Source: Asterias rubens
Lineage: Eukaryota > Echinodermata > Asteroidea > Forcipulatida > Asteriidae
NCBI RefSeq assembly: GCF_902459465.1
Contig: NC_047076.1
Location: 4,849,488-4,913,487 of the forward strand
DNA length: 64,000 bases
Direction of reading: 5' to 3'
Of this stretch, positions 1 to 11,800 are shown one piece after another. Position numbers and translations under genes: made by a program. The notes under the pieces are model-generated. The model was not told the origin of the DNA. It saw only the letters and a list, made by a program, of their open reading frames with translations, and searched no databases. How positions within the stretch are numbered: the first letter of the stretch is position 1; each line of letters begins with the position of its first letter.

Positions 1-135
1 GGTTCTTGTGATTAATTTAATAGCTGAATAGCGCATACTTGTTGCACAGGCTGTATACTCCCCAGGGAGCTGAGATGGTTTAAGGAATGATTTGAAGCCC
101 TGTGACCAGGTGTAATAATGTTAGAAGCGCTTTTA
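1..135 (+). repeat. 3' part of a tRNA-like SINE, cut by the window edge
   Basis: This matches the 3' part of the SINE at 15674-15995 almost base for base, including the text around the TACTCCCCAGGGAGCTGAGA motif and the AAGCGCTTTTACTGC tail. The tRNA-like head lies left of the window. It belongs to the segmental duplication and sits in intron 3 of P450 copy 1. Confidence 0.75.
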
Positions 136-609
136 CTGCATGCAATACTTGATATACAGTATACAGTGGAGTCGAAGCATGGTTTTTCAACCTATAACAA
201 TGAAGCCTGTTGCGGCTTCATTTTTCGGCTTCGTTGTACGAGGTTGAAAAACCATTTTTTGACCCCACGGTATACTGTGTATCAAGTACTGCAGTACTGT
301 GCCAGTATTGTTAGGGAATCAGAGAATTCTGTGCTTACGGCAAGCATTTTTCACGGGTAAGCGGCGAATTTAGGATTCTGCATTACTAGGCATTACTAGG
401 CATTCTACGCTAACATGGCTAGCGCATAAACTTGGTGCTTGCACGTAAGCAGGGAGTTGTGATCGTCAGCGCAGAATTCGGCGTTAAGCAGGGCTATGAA
501 ATGGGGCCCAGGTGACTTTACAGTGGGAGGCTTGCGTAATGAGCCGTAGACAAGGCTACATAAGCCACATCTTACATGCTGGAAAGTAAGGTATATATTT
601 TTTACTTAC

Positions 610-801
610 GAGGTCGATCAAACAATCCAATGTGTTCCTTGAAGAGCTCTGGTGACGCTATACTAACAGTGAACGTTTTACCAAACCAGAAGGATGCAAT
701 AGATCCATAAGTCTTATGCAACTTCATGAGAAACTCATGCAGGCTGCCTGCAGCACCCATATCTGGAAAGTTACCCTCGCTGTATAACAATAATAATAAT
801 G

Positions 802-843
<42 letters not shown>

Positions 844-3516
844 CGTATTTATAATGCGCCTTTTGCCAAAGGATACAAAAAGCACCAGGTATTATTACTG
901 CAAGGAGTGGGACGCAGTTTTGAATTATGAGACCAAATCCTTAGCACCATGTTATGGTTTCACAAGATGCTGTGTCGAAACATGCTGCAAATCAAGCCAG
1001 GAACACCGAGGCTAACCCCTTCTCTTTTCGAAAAATGCACTGGGTTCGTTTACATGCGTGCACACAACACATGGGACCAACGGGCTTTACATCCCATCCG
1101 AAGGACGAAGCAATAGTTAAGTGTCTTGCTTAAGGACACAAGTGCCATGGCTGGGGATTCGAACCCACACTCTGCTGATAAGAAACATCAGAGTTTGAAT
1201 TGGGTGCTCTTAATCGCTCGACCAGGACACGTCCACTTTATAACAATAACAATAATAATTGGCATTTATACTGCACTTTTCCCAAAAATGATCAAAGTGC
1301 ATAACAAATGAGGTTCAACATTGTTACCCTTACTTTGGATCTGTCGGGTCCATACCAGGAACCGTTGAGCGTCTCTTGCTTGAACCCTGAAGAGAAATGG
1401 ATAATGGAGAGTTAAAACAGTTACTCCAAACAGAGAGAGCAAACAATGGGAGACTTTTGGGACGCTTGGTGGCAGCAGACCAGGTAAAACCCATTGTTCT
1501 CAGTAAAGTGCGCACGCTCAGAACTGCGTAAACAATGGAAATTTACCTGGTTCTGCTGCCACCTAGCGTTTCAAAGTCTCCCATTAGGGCCATTGCCTCC
1601 ATACTAGGGTTGGATTGTTCATAGAGCATGGATGGTTCAACCAGCTAGACGTTTTAACCACAAACAAATGTTGAAATAAGTTTCTGAAACAAAGCATTAC
1701 AGCAAAGAAAATGCGACCTCTTCCAAGGGTTTTGATACCTTTTGTAGATCAAGTTTTTTGGCCATAACATGAATCCCTACTCACTGTGAATGAAGATGTA
1801 TGTACAAGAGATGTTAAAAATATCCACCGGGGATAAAGAATACTTATTTTGGTTTTTACCCATACACCGATGTGTGTGTTAGCACTGTATACCCAGTACT
1901 TTCCCGAGTCCGGTGAAAAAATATCACAGGCATGTTACTCGGGTGGGATTCGAAATGTAATAATTTACCTGTAGAAGTTTCAGCTTCCTTAATTGTCAAG
2001 TTTTTAAGGAAAACAAAGTGAAAACCACAGAGCAATGTTTTCAGGAGAGTCGCGTAAATCATTTTTGTTCATTTGCTTAAATATTTTTTTTTAATTTTGA
2101 GTACTAATTTCTCAAGAATAACAGCACCTCATCAGCAAGTAATATTTTAAGGGAAGCTTTTTTACCATCATTATTTTCAAACCATGTAACTATAAAGGGA
2201 AAGTACACGTTTGGTAGTTACTCAAAACAAATATTAACTTTAAAACTGACTTGGTAGGAGCATTGGAAAGCTGTTGATAGTATGAAACAGTGTTGGAAAC
2301 GACTCCCTCTGAAGTAACATTGTTTGTGAGAAAGAGCTAATTTCTCACTAAAATAATAAAAGGCTTCTAGCTAGAAGTGTTTTATTCCTATCTGAAAGCA
2401 CGTAAATTCGTCCAACAAAGGTGTTTTTTCTTTCGTCATTTTCTCGTAACTTCGATGACCGATTGAGTCCAAATTTTCACAGGCTTGTTATTTTATGCTT
2501 ATGATGGGATACACCAAGTGAGAAGACTGGTCTTTGACAATTACCAAACGTGGACCTTCCCTTTAAAGCCATTGGACCCTTTCGGTACAGGAAAAAAAAA
2601 AAAAGTTCACAGATTTACAAATAACTTACAGGATTTACAGAAGGTAGTGGTGAAAGACTTCCCTTGAAATATTATTCCATGAAATGCTTCACTTTTTGAG
2701 AAAACAGTAAAACAATATCAATTCTCGTTAGCGAGAATTACGGATTTATTTTAAACACATGTCATGACACGGCGAAACGCGCGGATACACGGGTGGGTTT
2801 TCCCGTTATTTTCTCCAGACTCCGATGACCGATTGAGCCTAAATTTTCACAGGTTTGTTATTTGATATAGAAGTTGTGATACACGAAGGCTGGGCCTTGG
2901 ACAATAGTGTTTACCAAAAGGGTCCAATGGCTTTAATGTAAATCTGTGGACATGTGTTTTGTATCACAAGTACAAAAAGTACCCAAACCCTTTGAGTGTT
3001 AGCCCCAAACTACATGTTTGGTCGGAAGACAGCCGTAGTGAAGCCAGGCCGGATACACCAGAGTCATGACTGGGATTCAAACCCATACCATGATGTCTCA
3101 ACAACCAGCACTCAAGTCTGATGTTTGAATGATTTTCCCTCCCATCAAGGGAACTCGGCAAAATCCCACAAATGACATGCTTGTACACGAGGCCTGTATG
3201 CTTGGTTTTTGAAAGGGCGAGGTTCTTTCTCCTTGGCAAAGGGCAACCTATGAGGAAAATAAAAATCTCTACTTTGAGCATTTTAAGGGCACTAAGGCAA
3301 TGACCAGGGAGCATGGGTCAATCGCCTTTGTTGTCCCTGTGAGGTATAGGCCTGCTCGAACGCCTCTATTACCACTCTAAATAAGGTTAAAAGTTTGTTC
3401 CAACTGAACTGAAGTTTGAACTGCATTTTCCTCATACTTACACTAGGGTTAAAGTAAACCACTGCCGCTATCAAAGCTACTACAAACGTCACTGCAAAAA
3501 TAGCGAAGGCAAGCAT
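610..3516 (-). CDS. CYP20A1-like: CYP20-type cytochrome P450, copy 1: first three coding exons only
   Basis: Exons on the minus strand: 3442-3516 (ATG to codon 25, then GTAAGT), 1334-1386, and 610-779 (then GTAAGT). They encode an N-terminal membrane anchor starting MLAFAIFAVTFVVALIAAVV, a basic linker and proline hinge (RRSTVPGMDPTD), and the first P450 segment with LHEFLMKLHKTYGSIASFWF and ASPELFKEHIGLFDR. The protein is identical to the same part of copy 2 (8842-19241). Lengths (75, 53 and 170 bases) and phases also match the plus-strand paralogue apart from two extra codons in exon 1. The remaining exons should lie left of base 1, so it cannot be told whether the gene is whole or a 5' fragment. 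The N-terminus resembles vertebrate CYP20A1, an endoplasmic-reticulum P450 of unknown substrate. Confidence 0.85.
893..1235 (-). repeat. tRNA-like SINE in intron 2 of P450 copy 1
   Basis: On the minus strand this contains a box-B-like TGTGGGTTCGAATCCC, followed by the common tail about a lost-ORF-like 'AAAGAACCCAGTGCA' stretch and an AATAAT microsatellite. Copies in the same orientation lie at 11276-11655 and 16733-17075. It is flanked by an (AAT)n run at 799-840. Confidence 0.7.
1448..1582. mobile_element. Palindromic miniature element in intron 1 of P450 copy 1
   Basis: The ends GGGAGACTTTTGGGACGC and GCGTTTCAAAGTCTCCC are inverted, and the inversion continues inward through GGCAGCAGACCAGGTAAA and CATTGTT. 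It lies 60 bp from the exon 2 acceptor. The same element is at 17291-17428, and an interrupted relative is at 20868-21434. Confidence 0.75.
2192..2566. mobile_element. TTAA-type miniature element, family C
   Basis: The ends read AGGGAAAGTACACGTTTGG and, inverted, CCAAACGTGGACCTTCCCT, next to TTAA or a mutated form of it. The interior shares the stretch GATGACCGATTGAG and the text about TTTTCACAGGCTTGTTATTTT with families A and B. Other copies are at 18299-18659 and 54914-55269. Confidence 0.75.
2563..2936. mobile_element. TTAA-type miniature element, family B, with an empty site in the duplicate
   Basis: TTAA flanks both ends. Termini are AGCCATTGGACCCTTTCGG and the inverted GGGTCCAATGGCT. 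The duplicated block reads CCCTTTAATGTAAATC at the corresponding place (18653-18668) with no element, so insertion duplicated TTAA. Other copies are at 29950-30318, 36514-36884 and 57069-57395. TTAA targets are typical of piggyBac-like transposases; no transposase is encoded here. Confidence 0.85.
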
Positions 3517-3639
3517 CTTGAAGTTGGTTGGGGTCTCTCAGTTCTTATCTGTGGAGAAACAGTTTAACCTTGGAAATCAATTATTGCATGTATACACACT
3601 AATAAGTTGCAATAATACTACTAATACAAGCTACATAGT

Positions 3640-4806
3640 ATGGTCAGAAACCAGTCAGACTTGGTCGAAGAGATACAAAATCCAACAGACCAAGAATCCA
3701 ACAGACCATGTAACTGGGAAGAGAGGATGGAAGGGCTTACTTGTGAAGAAGCGTGGCAACTGCCGAAAGTCAAATATGAGAAGGCAGTCGAAGATAATGT
3801 ACCCACAAAGAGGCTTAATAACAAATACAAGCCTCAATGGATGAAGGCAAGAGTCAAGAAGGCAATAACGAAGAAACATGAACAGTATCAGCAATACAGC
3901 AGGACGAAGAGTTATCGTGACTACGAAGACTACAAGAAGCAAAACAACAGAACCAGACAAGGTGAATTTGAAAGGAAATTGATGAAGGAATTCAAAGATA
4001 AACCAATAGGCATTCTATGGCTATGTGAGGAAAAAGCAAAAAGTGAAATCTGGAATTTCCCAGCAGGAGAGAGAAGAGGGCGGTTTATCAGAATCCGACC
4101 AAGAAGCAGCCGAGATCCTGATCAGCTTTTTTCAATCAATCTTTACAAATGAACCCGATGGTGAAATACCCAACATAGAAGGACGAGTCGATAAAGATAC
4201 TTCACTTCACAAGATATTGAATTCACAATAGAAGATGTTCAAGGAAAATTGGAAGCACTAAAACCAGACAAATGCCCTGGCCCTGGGCCAGACCATGGCC
4301 AGACCATACTTCTAGAAACTATAAGCCTTATAACTTTTCTAGAAGTAGCCAGACCAAATACACCCTCAGGTGTGAGCGAGTGCAGTCAGGAGTTGGCAGT
4401 ACCATTGTTCATCTCAGAAAATCAGTGGACTCTGGGGAGCTGCCCACCAAGGAGTGGAAAACGGCAAGGGTGACTCCCATTTTCAAGAAAGGTGCAAGGA
4501 CAAAAGCCAGAAACTACAGGCCTGTCAGTCTTACAAGTTACTAGCATACCATGCAAAATACTGGAAAACATCATAAGAGAAAACATGCTTAATAAACATG
4601 CAAGTGACATGGGCATCTTTGAGGACATCAACATGGTTTCATGAAGGGCAAGTCCTACCTTACAAATCCAAATCTTTTGACGAACCTCGAGGAAATCACG
4701 GGACACGGAAAACTTAGATGAAGGTAGGCCTAACCCAGTGGGCGTAATTTTACTGGACTACCATAACTTTGATTCAGTACCTTATATAAACAAGCTACAA
4801 GCCTAT
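3640..4806 (+). pseudogene. Non-LTR retrotransposon (LINE) ORF2 fragment, degenerate, copy 1
   Basis: A 170-codon open frame at 3640-4152 encodes the basic linker before the reverse transcriptase, with PQWMKARVKKAITKKHEQYQ and YEDYKKQNNRTRQ. Other frames then continue the LINE: SFFQSIFTNE (about 4117-4160), LEALKPDKCPGPGPD (4249-4300), TPIFKKGARTKARNYRPVSL (about 4472-4533), and VGVILLDYHNFDSVP (from about 4741). These match the pattern of CR1/L2-like reverse transcriptases, where LDYHNFDSVP stands for the usual LDxxKAFDxV motif. Several frameshifts separate the blocks, so it is dead. It lies about 120 bp upstream of the P450 exon 1, in the opposite direction. Confidence 0.85.
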
Positions 4807-4910
4807 GTTTTTTTATGGCATGAACACGTTTTTTTAAAAGAAAAACAAAAACATTCTTATAGATGAAATCTACATGCGTGCGCGCGTAGAAAGGATTGAT
4901 TACAGGCGCT

Positions 4911-4967
4911 CATTAAAATGTGCTAGATTCTAGCACATTTTAATGTAGATTCTAGCACATTTTAATG
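4911..4967. repeat. Perfect short palindrome followed by a direct repeat
   Basis: Bases 4911-4945 form a perfect hairpin with 17-base arms (CATTAAAATGTGCTAGA and its complement) and a 1-base loop. The second arm plus loop (4924-4945) is repeated directly at 4946-4967. Confidence 0.8.
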
Positions 4968-7900
4968 AACAAATTCCAGGGGTTATGATCGAGCAAGGCA
5001 TGCTGGGTAAAAATGGCACGGGAAGGAGGTTGGTCAAGACGGTTATCTGAGGAGGCTCAACAGAAACTGGCCAGTTACCATAAAAAAACTTCATAGAGTG
5101 TTCATTGTAACTGGTGCCAGACTAACTGTTTGCTTAACAAAGAAATTTGCTGAGCAGTATTTCTGCTTTAAAATATAACAGCTTCATGAAATTTGGCCCT
5201 TGTCCTAAGCAGTTCAGTCCAGTCAAGTCAGCAGTACTTGGTTACATGGCGTGCACACAGTGCTGTCGAGGCCACCGTAGAGGATTTCACTGAGCCAATC
5301 AGCAATGTTTCCTAGTACATCCCTCCCAGGGGTTAGTGACGATAGAGGTATCGATACGGCGCGCTGCCCATGGTAGCGAGACTGGATTTCACCCTGTACA
5401 GCATGTGTTAAGGATGACGTAGGTAGGCGGATCTGCGCCAAATCCAAAATAATGTGTGTGCGCTAATATTTAATAAGTCAATGACAATGGCCGGACACCT
5501 CAGAGTTTGCTGGAGAAATTTGCTAGGAATTCACCATTATGATGCTGCCTTTGTTTGGTTACCGAAGACCCAAGTATACATCGAGAAGTTTTGTGTACAT
5601 AGAAGTGTAAACAGATCGTTACTGCACTGGGGCATAGTGGGAATTTCTTGTGAAAACTTCTGAAAACAAGGGGGGAAAGTCAACAAACAGAATTATACCC
5701 GAAAACAAGTTAGACACATTTTAGTTCAAAGGTTCGATTAAAAACAAATTCTCAAATTTAGCACCCATTCATTCACTGCTGAGTGAAGAATCATAGAATA
5801 AAGAATGGGTGCAACATCATTTCACTTGTTTTCGAGAATTGTTTTTGTTTGGAAGAAGTTAAAATTGGTTTGGTTGTGTGAAGTTTTAAATTGAAGTCAC
5901 TAATGGAGGCTGGAAGAAACAGTGATGTCACATAACACATAATTAGTTTAGTACTTAATTGACAGTCGTTTATAATGTTACTACAGTCTAGCTAGGGGTA
6001 GTAGGCAAACAAAATACTTACACCACAAACGTTACGCCCTGCGTGCAGCAGCACAAAATGACACTAGGTAGACAGTCGTTGATCATCAGCAAAAGCAAAA
6101 ACTTGTCACCCAAAAAGTCAGAACAGCCTAAACTAATTCACTCAAATTAGTTTAAACAGAGTGATATAATGCCGAAAAACAGTGGGTTGTGCCACTGTTT
6201 TTGACAATACTACACGGTTGTATCGAAACGGCACATGCTTTCGTGTTGTGATGGTATTCGATATCCCCCACACATCACAACGTTGTGTGCCGACTTGACT
6301 TTTGTCAGTACGATGTATCTTTGGTACGATGTAGTGCGCGTGTCACTTCCTGAAAAACTATCATCAATAAACTTACACAGCGCCCCCAAGCGTCATAAAG
6401 ATGATTAGTCACTAAACACCCTAAAAAGTCCGAATCGATGGCCTCGTGGGTTTTGTGTTTTTTTAAATCTCTCAAAAACTGAATGAGCGGCAGAATGTTT
6501 CTATAAGAACAATTATCAAACCTTCGAGAGACCCAATTAAGTTTATCCCGCATTACTAACTTAAACCATTATTAAGTTTATTCCGCATTGTATTAACCAA
6601 ACAAACCTGGCGTTTTCTCGCAGATTGTAGCCCGATTCACTTGGCATGCAAGTCGATAAAAGGCATCATATCATTGGATGCATTCAAATCCACGCAATTA
6701 CTTACCGACCACAACACCAAATACAATTCATTATCAAAGGTTTCTTTTTATGCTACTATTTCGTTCTCGTGCACACGTGAATTTGTTACCCTTGTTCAGG
6801 TTTTGTTTCAGTCTGTAAACTTCTGCAACCTTGATGAAATTGAATGGATGACCATATTGACCAGCCACTTTTATACTTTCTGCGTTTGTGAAATAATTGG
6901 GTGGTATTTTGTGAGCTAATTATTTAAATTGAATGATCTTATTCGACCAGTGGATGCTAAACTGGTAAAATTGACCATTGAAACGATAACTTTCAAACGA
7001 AATTGAATGAGCAGGGTGTTAAATTGATGATTAATAATGTCTGGTCTTGAAAATAATGAAAGGCCTACTATTTTACAATCAAAATAAGACATCACCACAG
7101 TAATCAGTTAAGATCAATTTTATGTTTTCTTAAAAATAATACAATCATTTAAAATAAAACAAGTACTATGTTTTGGATCAGATTGATTCCAATTAGGGAT
7201 TATTCTTTTATGCAGACATAATTACTCCCCGATTTTCTGCAAAAATATCTACACCGACCACCTTTTGAAATTTTCACAGGTTAGTTTTATTGTATATATA
7301 TATACATGTACATAGGAATCAAACGATCAAACGTTCGAAAATCAAAGGTATACTTTTCCTTTACGTCATGTCAAAAAGTTTCAAAAAGTTTTTGTAAGTA
7401 CAAATTTGCATCTATAAGAGAATTCTAGACGCAGAAGAATTTGTATACAAGATATTGACAATGGCTACCTATCAGTCTCCTGACGATGACTAGGGCAAGC
7501 TAGTCGAAACGTTCAATGTAAGAACTGACTCCGCGGTAGTACAGTTAATCACGATCCCATAAGCTAAAGTAGTAGTCTCAGCCTATTTTCTATACCATCT
7601 GCCCTGGTAATACATGTAGTTAAATAGCAGGACAGTTCTTTTCAGAACTGAGAAGTCTCCCGAACCCCCGAACATCTACTCCGCGGTAGTAGAATAAAGC
7701 AAGACAGTTGTCTAAGAACAAACTCTACCTGGCAAGTAGATACACACATGGTGTAAACCAAATATATATTGATACCTCACCATGCAATGCCTCAAATCCT
7801 ATATGGCTACCAGAAGTTTATTGATATGGTGCTTCAAATCCCAGACATGCAGTGCCTATCTTCCCATATAAATTTGTAAACCATTATTATCTCAAAATGT

Positions 7901-8841
7901 TTGAGTGATTACTGGTTTTGTACAATGCACGTTTCGCACAGCTCCCAGTGCAATTTTTTTTTAATAATATACACAAATTGCTAATGGCCTGACATTTCAA
8001 TGAGAGTCTTTCTTCGGGCTTTGAGAAAAACATTGCTAGGGTCCAAACGCCAGGCCATTAACCATTGTTTGCATTTATACCATAGGTCATTTTTGTTGGT
8101 AAGCAGTTTACAACAGCTAATTCTGTTTTCTCAAAATAGAAAATAAACAGACATCTTTCATCTTAGTTCTGTTGTCTTTACTTCGTGGTCTTGAGTCCAT
8201 TCACAAAGTTTTTTTCTTTTTTTCAAAAGCATTTAATGCTGTAAAAATTGGGAGAAAAAAAACAACCAAACACCTTACACATGGTGCATTGTGCTTTTTA
8301 TTTTACTTTTGGTCCCTCAAAAGTTCTGTAAAAGGACGAGGACTTTTTTAGTTTCACAAGGTTATTACATTGGGAACAATTTAAACATTTTTGAGTTTTC
8401 ATCAGATTTGAATGTCAAAGATCTTTGCTTGAAGGAACATTAAAGAATTGGTTTTTTTTGCAAATGAAACAGTTGTTGGAAGTACAAAATCCACCAGATA
8501 CATCAACTGACAACCCTGTAGAAGTTTGAGATCGATTGGACATCTGGTCACGAGAAAATAGTGAAAAACCAATCACACATTTCGCATGACAACAATTCAA
8601 CCAAAATTTGAATAAAACGCTCACTGCTGAGCGTTGAACTCCAAAACGGATATTAGTTTTATTTATTTCTAATCAAATACGACAATTCAGTCAAAAATAT
8701 TTCAGGGGATGTTTTCTTTGTCATTATAGACCATGTAAGTTTTATTTAAATCTGTGATCTTCACAATTTTTTCATTTCAATTATGTAATGCTCCTTTAAA
8801 GCACTCCTTTCAACACAGTAATTTTGTCCGCTTGATTTGAG
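4968..8841. other. Gene-free stretch between P450 copies 1 and 2
   Basis: No exon with splice sites or family resemblance is visible on either strand. The stretch is AT-rich. It contains a dispersed repeat at 7470-7765, and a LINE- or Penelope-tail-like motif at about 7985-8075 containing an inverted pair of CAGGCCATTA and GGCCTGACAT ends. TTTATT at 8658-8667 would read AATAAA on the minus strand about 180 bases past the stop of P450 copy 2 and is a plausible polyadenylation signal for it. Confidence 0.5.
7470..7765 (+). repeat. Dispersed repeat, tail family with CTAGTCGAAACGT
   Basis: The repeat starts near TCTCCTGACGATGACTAG and runs through GACTCCGCGGTAGTACAGT, AAAGCAGGACAGTTCTTTTC-like text and CTACCTGGCAAGTAGATACA. 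Two further copies in the same orientation are at 40788-41085 and 46978-47260. The beginning resembles the 3' tails of non-LTR or Penelope-like elements. No coding capacity is seen. Confidence 0.75.
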
Positions 8842-11800
8842 CTAGCCTCTTTTCTCAAGAGTAAACCAAATTTCGCTCTTAGGAGAGGTCACAAGGCCGT
8901 GGAATTTCTCAACAACTTGCCCCTCGACAAGATTGAACTTCAAATCCCGGCATAGGACGGCAACAAAGACGCTAGTCTCAGCATAGGAGAGATACTTCCC
9001 GGGACACACGCGTTTCCCTGCAAAGCCAAATGATTGGAAACCCATCTTGTGGCGAGGGGTGAAGTTGGCCAGGCTGAATCGCTCGGGATCAAATCTGTGA
9101 AAAGAAAAAAAGAAAGCTATGAAAATGGTTGCAAAACCAAGCAAGGATAATTGAGTTCTACCTGTTCCCTATAAAAAAATTGCACAACAAAAACAAACAA
9201 AGAGTTGTGAACAAATCTGGATGCATCTCTGGTAATAAGACCAAGGATGCATCACAATTGAACTTTGAGATCACTTTAGGGTGCTTGCTACTATGTGAAC
9301 AAGAAACAATGAGGCATTCTTCTCTTCCATGATAAATGTTCAGGTTCTTTTATGGTACTACCAAACCTAGTAAATGGAACCTACGGCTTAATGTCCCATT
9401 GGAAGGAAAGAGCAGTTACAGTAAAGTATATTGCTCAAGGACAGTCATGTGCCATGACTGGGACTCAACCCCACACTCTGCATCCAACAAAATTTATTGT
9501 ACAAAGATGCTGTCCAAATGCAATAAAATACATAAATTAAAATAATAATAATAATAGTCGGTTTTTATATAGCGCTTTATACACCTGAAGGGCGTCTCAA
9601 AGCGCTCTCAACACTATTACCCCTGATCGCTGGACCTTAAATCATTCCTTAAACCAGTATGTACAGCATCGGCTGCCAAATATGTAGCGCACTAAGCTAA
9701 TCAATCACAAGAACCATCTCTGCCCTCGCAGGTACCCATTTACCCCCTGGGTAGAGAGAAGCTTATGGTTAAGTGTCTTGCTCAAGGAGACAAGTGTCAC
9801 GACTGGGATTCGAACCAACATGATGAAGTCAGACAAGCAAAGTTTCACCTACTTTTCAGGCTCAGGCCAAAGTTCCTCATCTAGAAGCACTACCCCGAGA
9901 GCGTGCATAACAGGAGTCTGAAAAAAGAAGATTCACAAAATGAGCAGTTTTGATGAAAAACAGGACACAGTTTTGGGGTAATGATCCCTTGCAAGATGTG
10001 AGTGCCAACTGTTGAATGAGATGCATGCTGGTCTAGCTAGTGATCAAACTTGATCGCTGTTAAAACAAGTATGCACCTCATTTCACGCCTAATCAGAATC
10101 TCGTGGCTGTAACCAATAACTGTTTTGGTCAATGGCCAGATAAACAACCCTTGATGACAATAATATCAACTGGCTCTCTGCTAACCTCCCAATCCCAGGA
10201 GATTGCATGGTGACCAATGAACGATTGGATATGAATGAACGATTGGCCAGCTTTTATGGGACACCTATATGTCTGTTTTTCCCATTAACCTTCCTGTGTA
10301 TTGCGACTCAACACCAACATTTTTTTAACTAGTCGTGATCGAATTGGTTACTCACCCCGCCTGGTATAACATGACCCCCTAGCTTACTATCATTATCCTG
10401 AAAGCGAGCAGCATAGGGGGCCAGAACAGACACACGTAGTCCCTCATTGATCACCTGGCGAAGGTATCTAAACGAAATCAGAATAATTTAAATCAAGAGT
10501 TATAACTTATGAGGCCTGTGGTGAAGTCAATCACTTCTCGTAAACAGTGACTTGTTTTTTTTCAAGTGGAAACAACCATAACATCAACCATGATATGAAT
10601 GTAATGCGATGTTTTAAACTTTCTCTGTTGAAAAACTCATCTGTTGTAACAATTTCAATCTTTCCTTCATTTTGTTTCGTCGTGATTATTTTAAACATAG
10701 ATGACCTGAATAATATTTTGGCTTTTACCGTCCAAACCGATGAGTGGTAGGCACTGTGTTTTCCTGAATACGAGCAGAGTATACTGTATTTGAGACCACA
10801 CCTGGTCCTTTCAGAGCCAGCACTTGGCCAAACAGGTGGGACTCGAACCAATGACCTTTGACATTCTAGAACAGAGTGTCATGGTTCGAATCCCACCAGT
10901 GATTTTTTTTCCACAGAAATCCAGAAAGTACTGATTATACAGAGCCAGCACACATCAGTGTATAAGGGTAAAACCATATTCTTTACCACGGATGCAAACT
11001 TAACATCTATTAAACTACATTTCTAGTTGTCCTTGTGTTTCCATTTAACGAAAATAAACGTTAAACTTGAGTTGACTTGGGAGACTCACTTCATGTCCTT
11101 GACATTTGAATTGTCCACCTCCCCATCACCAAGAACCTCCTTGATCTCTTGATGCAGCTTCTCCTGGCAGTCATGGTTTGAAGCCAAGTAGTACAAAATC
11201 CAAAGAAACACTATCGGCCAAGAAAATCATGAAGTAAACAAAAAAATATCAGAAACAAGAAAATGTACTAATAATAATGCTAACCGTATTTATAATGCGC
11301 CTTTTTTCCAAAGGATACAAAGTGCCAAGTATTTACTACAAGGGGAGTGGGAGGACGTTTGAACAATGAGACCCAATCCATTGCATCATAAAAGGTGCTG
11401 TGGTGCAAATAAGCTGCCAATCCAGCCAGGCACACCTAGGCAAACCCCCTTCTCTTTTCCATTAGTGCACTTGGGTTCTATTCCACGCGTTACACAACAC
11501 ACTTGGCCATGTCCCATCTGCAGGACGAAGCAACGGTTAAGTGTCTTGCTTAAGGACACAATTAAAGTGTCACGACTCGGGTTTCGAACCCACACTCTGC
11601 TGATCAGAAACACCAGAGTTTGAATCTGATGACTTTAGCCGCTCAGCCACGTAACTTCCACATTAATGTACATTCACATCTGACAACTTTAAATGAGTAA
11701 GAATCTTCTGGTTGTTAGTCTGCTAAATGCAGACTTTCTGTCTGTTTTCATCTAGGCCTTAAATAGACAATAGTCATGACTTTCACAATAGTCTTGACTA

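Larger units (their letters stand above)
1..4806. repeat. Segmental duplication, copy 1
   Basis: Near-identical to 15861-20486 in the same orientation. It carries three P450 exons and a LINE reverse transcriptase fragment. The match ends abruptly inside the LINE at GCCTATG (4806 against 20486). The left limit is unknown because the match starts at base 1. Differences are scattered substitutions, small indels, a family-B element present only here (2563-2936) and a 257-bp element present only in the other copy (17518-17774). The three coding exons differ by one synonymous base (Leu TTG against CTG in exon 3). This is either a recent tandem duplication or two alleles placed side by side in the assembly. 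Confidence 0.92.

Noticed and set aside
3640-4152. 170-codon open frame as a host gene (also 19365-19877)
   Set aside because: The protein is the basic linker of a LINE ORF2; reverse transcriptase motifs follow in shifted frames, and both copies are in the duplicated block.
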